From Rickettsiales bacterium (GTDB taxonomy: Bacteria; Pseudomonadota; Alphaproteobacteria; Rickettsiales; JALZUV01), in the NCBI GenBank assembly GCA_023301245.1, contig JALZUV010000273.1, positions 1-11,588 on the forward strand: a DNA stretch of 11,588 bases, in the 5' to 3' direction. Positions 6,086 to 11,588 of this stretch are shown here, piece after piece. Below the pieces are notes generated by a model. It did no database searches and was not told where the DNA came from. It was given only the letters and a program-made list of their open reading frames with translations. Position 1 is the first letter of the stretch. Each line of letters opens with the position of its first letter. A program made the position numbers and the translations under genes.

Positions 6086-6535
6086 TTAGTCACCGCTAGG
6101 AAGCTCAATGATGCGCCAGTAATGCTCAATCATATCGACCAGTTTGATGAAATCTTCGCCGACTTTTTCTTTAACGATATAACCGGCAATATTATATTCG
6201 TAGGAAGCCGCTTTATCTTCCTGCGCTTTGGAAGTAGTCAGCACGAAGGCAACGGCAGTATGAATGGTTTTATCTGCCCGCATTTCTTTCATGAATTCGA
6301 TACCATTCATACGCGGCATATTAAGATCTACCAGTAGGAGGTAGGGTTTTTGAAGTTTTTCTTTGCCATTTTCTCCACGCAATATTTCTAACGCATCCAC
6401 GCCTGAGCGGGCGCGCACAATAGGATTAGCAATTTTAGCTTTCCGAAAGGCACGCTCAATAGCCTTTGCATCCACATCATCATCATCAATCACCATAATG
6501 GTGACGGTTTTATCAATCTCTATTTTCGAATTCAT
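6086..6535 (-). CDS. single-domain response regulator (Rcp1/CheY-like)
   Basis: This is a stand-alone receiver domain of 149 residues with no output domain. The acidic cluster DDDD is at 17-20, the phosphoacceptor is D70 (LLVDLNMPRMNG), T100-T101 follow in VLTTS, and the conserved lysine is K122 (YIVKEK). The wording LVDLNMPRMNGIEF and the slightly long C-terminal helix are typical of the Rcp1-type regulators often encoded beside PAS or phytochrome-type histidine kinases. It starts 17 bases after the kinase stop; GGAG lies about 12 bases before the ATG, a rather long spacing. The position directly after the kinase gene makes it the most likely direct phosphate acceptor, which is inference. 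Output would be by protein contact or phosphorelay. Confidence 0.93.
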   Translation of the reverse strand: MNSKIEIDKTVTIMVIDDDDVDAKAIERAFRKAKIANPIVRARSGVDALEILRGENGKEKLQKPYLLLVDLNMPRMNGIEFMKEMRADKTIHTAVAFVLTTSKAQEDKAASYEYNIAGYIVKEKVGEDFIKLVDMIEHYWRIIELPSGD

Positions 6536-6552
6536 TTCGTCGTTATCTCCGC

Positions 6553-9500
6553 TTATGTTTTTGGTTTTTTAGGCCAAGTGAAAGTAAACTTTGTACCCTC
6601 ATTTAACTGTGATTTCAAGCGAAGGTCACAACCTAGAGTTGTAACGATCTTTTTCACCATTGCAAGCCCCATTCCACTGCCCTCTACTTCATCACGTGGG
6701 CGAAGTGTTTGGAACATCTCAAATACCTTCGCATGATATTCTTCTGCAATGCCGGGGCCATCATCGCTCACGGTAAATTCATATTTATCGCCTATGTCTT
6801 TAACCGAAATTTCAATCATGCCTTTTTCTTTATCGTGATGTTTGATCGCATTATTGACAAGGTTGAATAAGACTTGCTGCAATGGCATGCGTGGCAGGTG
6901 GATTGCAGTCATGAGAGTGCTTGTTTTAATCTCGAACCCTTCCGGTGCGGCCACTAGAGTTATGAGATCTTCGATAACCTCGGTTAGCTCGACTAAATCT
7001 GACGATGCATCGTTAACTTTACGCTCAATGCGGGCATATTCTAACAGATCATCCAATAAATTCTCCATCCGCTTCACACGCTGACGCATGATATCCATAT
7101 TCTCTTTGGTATCAGCAGACATCGTTTCTGCAATATCCTCTTCAATCCACTTGGAAAGGTTATCGATGGCTCGCAAAGGGGCTTTTAAATCATGCGAGGC
7201 AACATAAGCAAAGCGTTCCAGCTCTTCATTGGATTGGCCGAGTTTGTCGATAAGGTTTTCGCGCTCAATCTCTGCTAATTTGCTTTCCGTAATATCAAGA
7301 AACGAACCTAATATGCCAAATACATTGCCTGATTCGTCGATTAACGGCACCTTATCGGTTCTTAGCCATATATTCTTTCCTTCGGCAGTCGTTTGCCCCT
7401 CCTCAATTCCTAATATAGGCAAAGCTTTTTTCATCACTTTCTTATCATCCGCACGATAGCCTTCTGCCTGTGCTTTCCAAGGCATATCAAAGTCATCTTT
7501 ACCAATAAGCTGATCTGGAGAGTCAAAACCTGCATTCAGCGCAAAAGGTGAGTTGCAACCCAAATAGTTACCCTCCATATCTTTCCAGAAAACAAATGAA
7601 GGAACACTATCCAGCACTATCTTAAGCATATTAGAAAGTTCACCTACTTTCAGTTCAGCTTCTTTACGTTCCGTAATATCCTGCATAAAGCAGAAATTCC
7701 CCACAAACTCCCCTTGCTTATTATAATCTGAAATCATCGTAACTTGCTTATGCAGGGTACTTCCATCCTTATGCAGACCAACGGTTTCGGCGATCACCTT
7801 GCCGTCTTTTAACATGGTTTGATAGACATCATTCATAGCATCTCGCTGCTCTTTTGCGACGGTCATATCCCATGGATTTCCGATCAACTCTTCCGGCGTG
7901 TAACCAATCTTTCCAGCATAGGCATCATTCACATAAGTGTAGCGCCCTTCAGTGTCAATTTTTGACACTCCCTCAATTGCTAGTTGCATGGCTTGTTGCA
8001 ATTCCATCAGCTCCGCCGTGCGTTCTTCAACAATATTTTCTACAACTTCACGGCGACGAATTTGACTAATAAGTAAATGGGCAATTAAGAGAGAAAATAA
8101 GATACCTGCCACCATAATGAGCAAAGGTAAGATAGAGCTGCGCCCTACAATGAGATGCTCGTAAGGTGTGACGTTAATCTTCCACTGCCTTCCGGCCAAG
8201 TCTATCACTTCGCTATAAGCGAAACCGTTCTTGGCAAGCTTTTGCTCTGATTCGCTTGCATAAAGATTCTCACTATTGGCCTCGTCTGTAATATCTTGAA
8301 TATCCACAGCGATATTATTTAAGTTATCTCCCAAAACATATGAGACCATGTCTCCCACTCGTAATACCATCGAGGCTAAACCATTTAGGCGCTTCTCTGG
8401 ATTCTTCGCATGAGGCAAAGAGTTTTTATAGATGGGATTAAAAATCAACACACCCGCTTGCTGTGCCTCTTCTTGTACCAGAGTGATAGGGGCGGTTGCG
8501 ACTTTCTTGCCCGTGTCTCTCGCTCTATTCAGTGCCATCAATCGCCTTGGGTTCGATGCTAGATCAAATCCGATCGCTTTCTTATTTTTCTCCAACGGTT
8601 CGATAAAATACACGGGAAAGTAATGATCGCGCTTAGCAGCGGGTACGACCAAGCCATTTTGACGCTCGGTGATGGAGAAATCAGTTAGCCCATCCCCTTT
8701 AGCGCGCTGCTCGTACTGAAGGCGTTGTTCGTCCGGCACATTCGGAATCCACGACAATGCCTGAATATTCGGGTATTTCTCAAGAGCGGACTTAACAAAG
8801 ATTTCGAACCCTGTACGATCCACATTTTCCGATGCACCGTAAAAAGCCTTGATAGAATCCAGCGCTTCCATATTAAGTGTGATATATCTTTCCAGCCTCC
8901 CTGAATGCTCCCGCATAGCGGTAACGGTCTTTTCCTGCAGTTGCTGCATTTGCATATCTTCAAAAAGGCGGCTAGCCGTAATGGTGGCCGCAATACCAAT
9001 CACCGCAATCACTAAAGGAATAACATAGGTGCTATACTTCCTATCTTTAAGGGCAGCGGAGGCACTCAGAGCATTGGTCTTGTAACTAAAGGCAAAGAAA
9101 AAGATAAACGAAGCCGCTAACCCGACAAATAACACGGCCAAAATTGAGTTGCGAATCTTGGCAGTTTTTTCGCGGAAGGCGGATTCATCGGAAATATAAA
9201 CGAAGGTGATACCGAATTTCTCAATCTTTAACGACGTTTCTTTAGGAATTCTAATCTTATCAGCGCTGGTTTTAACAATCACATGATCTTGCATCAGTTT
9301 TAATGCAACGGATTCATCAAATAGCTGCGCGACAAATAGCTGATCCAGCGGAGCTGTCATCTCCGCACTCAACACTCCTTCAATATTTCCCGTATAGATA
9401 ACAGGGACAGATATTTTAAAGGTAAATAATTCCCTTTTTTGCTCTAAGAGTTGAAAGTGATGAGGGATATCCCCGTTAAGCAATTTTTCCAGCCATGAAT

Positions 9501-9921
9501 CATCTTGGTTGTAAGAAGCTTGCATTTCATTACTTGTTTTAAATAAAACATTGCCTGCAATATCTTGCAAAACAAGGCGACCCTTTGCTTCTCGAATCGT
9601 CACATTATCCAGCAGCTCAATAAGTTTGGGGTTACCCCCACTGGAAAGCATCACGGCATTCGTAAGGCTTGGATGTTTGGTGATATCGCTCACAAGAACA
9701 CGATGGCTCTCCACGAATCGGATAAAGAGCTCCGCCTCTAGCTTAGAATCAACCTGCAATCCTTTTTCGTAATTCTCTTCAATGGATTCATTGATTTTAG
9801 GAATAATAATGAAGGCCGTCAAAATAGAGGTGATCAGGAAAAACCCAACACATAACAGTGCGACACCACGCCACTGGGGCATCACAAATCCGAAGGCGCT
9901 TTTTTGCTTTAGTTCGGTCAT
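6553..9921 (-). CDS. large membrane sensor histidine kinase: extracytoplasmic sensor, CHASE, PAS-PAS, HisKA, HATPase
   Basis: This is an inner-membrane sensor kinase of 1122 residues. Membrane segments are visible at about 17-42, 257-280, 298-317 and 595-619. They bound two periplasmic regions: 43-256 (Cache-like in size and position, family not recognised) and 320-594. The second holds a CHASE domain, with YPNIQALSWIPNVP at 383-396 and FPVYFIEP at 435-442. A signalling helix (VEERTAEL) leads to two PAS domains with PAC ends (about 640-760, QDITERKEAE; 765-885, LDITESKLAE). HisKA carries H910 in the motif YVASHDLKAPLRAI. The ATPase domain has the N box (FNLVNNAIKHHD, 1019-1030), G1 (DDGPGI, 1053-1058) and G2 (GSGMGL, 1081-1086). 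All catalytic residues are present. The gene begins 7 bases after the binding-protein stop with a weak ribosome binding site, suggesting coupled translation. Two stacked extracytoplasmic sensors are unusual. No receiver domain is fused on; receivers are encoded separately downstream. Confidence 0.95.
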   Translation of the reverse strand: MTELKQKSAFGFVMPQWRGVALLCVGFFLITSILTAFIIIPKINESIEENYEKGLQVDSKLEAELFIRFVESHRVLVSDITKHPSLTNAVMLSSGGNPKLIELLDNVTIREAKGRLVLQDIAGNVLFKTSNEMQASYNQDDSWLEKLLNGDIPHHFQLLEQKRELFTFKISVPVIYTGNIEGVLSAEMTAPLDQLFVAQLFDESVALKLMQDHVIVKTSADKIRIPKETSLKIEKFGITFVYISDESAFREKTAKIRNSILAVLFVGLAASFIFFFAFSYKTNALSASAALKDRKYSTYVIPLVIAVIGIAATITASRLFEDMQMQQLQEKTVTAMREHSGRLERYITLNMEALDSIKAFYGASENVDRTGFEIFVKSALEKYPNIQALSWIPNVPDEQRLQYEQRAKGDGLTDFSITERQNGLVVPAAKRDHYFPVYFIEPLEKNKKAIGFDLASNPRRLMALNRARDTGKKVATAPITLVQEEAQQAGVLIFNPIYKNSLPHAKNPEKRLNGLASMVLRVGDMVSYVLGDNLNNIAVDIQDITDEANSENLYASESEQKLAKNGFAYSEVIDLAGRQWKINVTPYEHLIVGRSSILPLLIMVAGILFSLLIAHLLISQIRRREVVENIVEERTAELMELQQAMQLAIEGVSKIDTEGRYTYVNDAYAGKIGYTPEELIGNPWDMTVAKEQRDAMNDVYQTMLKDGKVIAETVGLHKDGSTLHKQVTMISDYNKQGEFVGNFCFMQDITERKEAELKVGELSNMLKIVLDSVPSFVFWKDMEGNYLGCNSPFALNAGFDSPDQLIGKDDFDMPWKAQAEGYRADDKKVMKKALPILGIEEGQTTAEGKNIWLRTDKVPLIDESGNVFGILGSFLDITESKLAEIERENLIDKLGQSNEELERFAYVASHDLKAPLRAIDNLSKWIEEDIAETMSADTKENMDIMRQRVKRMENLLDDLLEYARIERKVNDASSDLVELTEVIEDLITLVAAPEGFEIKTSTLMTAIHLPRMPLQQVLFNLVNNAIKHHDKEKGMIEISVKDIGDKYEFTVSDDGPGIAEEYHAKVFEMFQTLRPRDEVEGSGMGLAMVKKIVTTLGCDLRLKSQLNEGTKFTFTWPKKPKT

Positions 9922-9928
9922 AATTTAC

Positions 9929-11149
9929 TTACTGAATGATCAGCACCTCATCCAAATCGCCATAATGCCCCATGCAGTAATTTTCTTTACCTAATGCCTC
10001 ATGTGCATTCGGATTGGTCTGTGCGTCAAATACAGAGAATGGCTTCTGATAGGTCTTATCAAGCCCTTGAATTGGCGCGCTCAAGCTCTCTAACCCCAAT
10101 CGAATTGCATTGCGATCTTTAGCTATATCACCCGTCAAACCCGCTTGTTTAATGGCTTCAATGAGCAGTTTAGTTAAATCATACGCATGAATAAACCCAA
10201 CCGCTGCCTGTAGATCTTCAGGCTTACTAATTTCGCCATTGCTATGTTGCGTTAATTTCTCAAAAACCTGTTTGGCAAAATCACTTTGCTTACTATTGGT
10301 AAATGCAAAACATGATTGAATGAAGTGTAAATCCAAATTCTTACGTTTTTCAGCATCTACTTTCTTATGAAAATCGCCTCCCGTAATGCCCCAATGACTA
10401 ATGATAGGAAGGCGCTGTTCTTCCGGCAATTCCAGCATAGTTTGTACAATAACATTACCTTCAATAGCGTTGCCCACAAACACAATGCAATCAGCTTGTT
10501 TTTCAACAATGCTGCGTAGGAGAACACGCGCACCTTTTGAGCTTAAGTTCCATCCAAAACGTGTGACGGCGGGCGTATTAATGCCATAAGCCGTTAACGC
10601 CTTAGACATGCTTTTTAGATTAGAGCCCCCCCAAGGCGTATCTTCCAATAGCAAATGCGGACTTTTGCAGGACTTTTTCTTCATCGCAAAGTCAATAATA
10701 ACTGGCCCAGCCTGCTTATCATCAACCGATAAGCGGAATATCCAATTTTCCGGCGAAGGATGCCGCGTGATAGGGCCACCCGCAGCCCAAGGCACCAAAG
10801 TGAGCGCCTTATTCTCATTAATAAAAGTGCGATTTTTAATCAGCGGCGGAGAATGAATCCCCGAATAGATAGCCAGTGCGGTAGGGTCATCCAGAAATGT
10901 TTTGTAATTACGCTGGCTTCGCACCACATTACCGCGATGATCAAGATATTTAAACTTTACCTTATAGCCTTCAATCTCATTTCCGACTTCGGAAAATGCG
11001 ACTTCCATCCCTTTTTGGATCGATTCCGAAGATTCGATATGGTTCGATAAATCAGCATCTTGATAGATGGTGATAAGTTTCTCTTCTGCAAATGCTTGAA
11101 CGGAAAAAACCGCTGAAATCAAAAGACTTACTATTATTCGTACCATCAT
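9929..11149 (-). CDS. type I periplasmic substrate-binding protein (branched-chain amino acid/amide ABC family)
   Basis: This is an exported ligand-binding protein of the Peripla_BP_6 / Leu-Ile-Val-binding class. The start chosen is the first of two adjacent ATGs (11147-11149, 406 residues) because AGGA lies six bases upstream. A more distant in-frame start at 11176 would bury the signal peptide. The signal peptide is residues 1-21 with an AFA cleavage motif. The first lobe shows the family pattern: GMEVAFSEVG helix, YLDHRGN strand, then IYSGIHSPP and NENKALTLVPWAAGGPIT. HLLLEDTPWGGS and DCIVFVGNAIEG are second-lobe strands. Several cysteines occur (KKSCKS, ADCIVF, QSCFAF, NYCMGH) that could form disulfides. 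No permease or ATP-binding transporter gene adjoins it; instead the sensor kinase gene follows 7 bases later. A sensory rather than transport role is therefore likely by inference. The ligand is not evident. Confidence 0.88.
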   Translation of the reverse strand: MMVRIIVSLLISAVFSVQAFAEEKLITIYQDADLSNHIESSESIQKGMEVAFSEVGNEIEGYKVKFKYLDHRGNVVRSQRNYKTFLDDPTALAIYSGIHSPPLIKNRTFINENKALTLVPWAAGGPITRHPSPENWIFRLSVDDKQAGPVIIDFAMKKKSCKSPHLLLEDTPWGGSNLKSMSKALTAYGINTPAVTRFGWNLSSKGARVLLRSIVEKQADCIVFVGNAIEGNVIVQTMLELPEEQRLPIISHWGITGGDFHKKVDAEKRKNLDLHFIQSCFAFTNSKQSDFAKQVFEKLTQHSNGEISKPEDLQAAVGFIHAYDLTKLLIEAIKQAGLTGDIAKDRNAIRLGLESLSAPIQGLDKTYQKPFSVFDAQTNPNAHEALGKENYCMGHYGDLDEVLIIQ

Positions 11150-11163
11150 TTTATATCCTGCTT

Positions 11164-11448
11164 TTAAAACACCCATTTGAGTTGAACTTGCGGAACTGAT
11201 TCCGTTTTGCCATCAATGCCAAATTTATTATGCCAATATTGCCATTCTACACCAGCGTAAAAAGTGCCTGACTCTTGCCCAATCGCCTCTCCAACATCTA
11301 GCAAAAAGCGCAGTACGAACAATTGATGCGCACGCATCGCACCTGCACTACAACATAGAAACATTAAGAAACTCGTAAGGTTGTGCCTAATTATCCCTGA
11401 GAAACAATTTAAATCCATGAAGGCAACTTGCAGTTGTATTTTAAGCAC
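11164..11448 (-). pseudogene. truncated outer-membrane channel, C-terminal fragment (Tsx/OmpK-like)
   Basis: The last ~55 codons encode a convincing outer-membrane barrel end: FVLRFLLDVGEAIG, then GTFYAGVEWQYWHNKFGIDG, and a terminal PQVQLKWVF with the final phenylalanine used for barrel insertion. The pattern resembles the C-terminus of nucleoside-channel Tsx/OmpK proteins, from memory of the family. The first ~37 residues of the open frame (GTG start at 11448) show no barrel or signal-peptide features, and some 200 residues of barrel are absent. I therefore read it as the 3' remnant of a gene whose 5' part was lost. It ends 14 bases before the binding-protein ATG, so the intact gene was probably the first gene of the sensory operon and handled entry of its ligand. 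A short real protein is possible but unlikely. Confidence 0.6.
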
Positions 11449-11588
11449 GCTATAAGCGCGCCCTACGAACCACCCCAGTGTTAAGACAAGTATTCACATT
11501 AAAGACTCCAATATTCTTCGAAGCAAATCTGAACATCCAACAGTTAAAGAAAACCGAGAGATATTACAACGGGTGGCAGTATTGAAAA
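11449..11588. other. gene-free right edge
   Basis: No gene with a start codon, promoter or terminator is convincing here. One plus-strand frame is open from 11456 to the window end (44 codons, ending KENREILQRVAVLK) and looks protein-like in its second half, but it contains no ATG and no plausible earlier start. It could be the beginning of a fragment whose rest lies outside the window. No promoter for the sensory operon is recognisable either. Confidence 0.3.

Noticed and set aside
8685..8999. Same-strand alternative frame of 104 codons inside the kinase gene.
   Set aside because: It lies wholly within the CHASE coding region, whose main frame is clearly real; the alternative has no family likeness.
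11456..11588. Open plus-strand frame running off the right edge.
   Set aside because: Only 44 codons, no ATG, and no ribosome binding site; recorded as an edge observation, not called as a gene.

Overview
The window looks like a chromosomal segment from a flagellated alphaproteobacterium of moderate-to-low GC. Two genes point there. The 3' end of rpoD (1-489) carries the alphaproteobacterial form of the housekeeping sigma factor. A gene at 2778-3209 encodes FliX, a flagellar assembly regulator known from alphaproteobacteria such as Caulobacter. No RNA gene, complete mobile element or CRISPR array is visible.

Region 1 (1-3253) holds rpoD on the plus strand. Convergent to it, a minus-strand group reads fliX, a LOG-type nucleotide phosphoribohydrolase, an exported M16 zinc peptidase and a small hypothetical protein. 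fliX is preceded by a near-perfect sigma-54 -24/-12 promoter, with an interrupted dyad about 85 bp upstream of the predicted transcription start. This fits the FlbD/FliX-type sigma-54 control of flagellar genes. No other structural flagellar gene lies in the window.

Region 2 (about 3300-4900) holds one visibly AT-richer gene for an exported 417-residue protein of unrecognised family with beta-barrel-like patterning.

Region 3 (4901-11448, minus strand) is a compact sensory operon. In transcription order it has: a broken outer-membrane channel fragment that keeps only the barrel C-terminus; an exported type I periplasmic binding protein with no ABC permease or ATPase beside it; a very large hybrid-sensor histidine kinase (extracytoplasmic sensor, then CHASE, then PAS-PAS-HisKA-HATPase); a single-domain response regulator; a REC-HisKA protein with no ATPase domain; and an AGDEF-type diguanylate cyclase domain. 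The last two are joined out of frame. The likely logic, which is inference, is that the binding protein presents a ligand to the kinase, which phosphorylates the receiver proteins, with cyclic-di-GMP as one output. The broken channel at the 5' end and the out-of-frame REC-HisKA/GGDEF join at the 3' end suggest that this operon has been eroded or rearranged.
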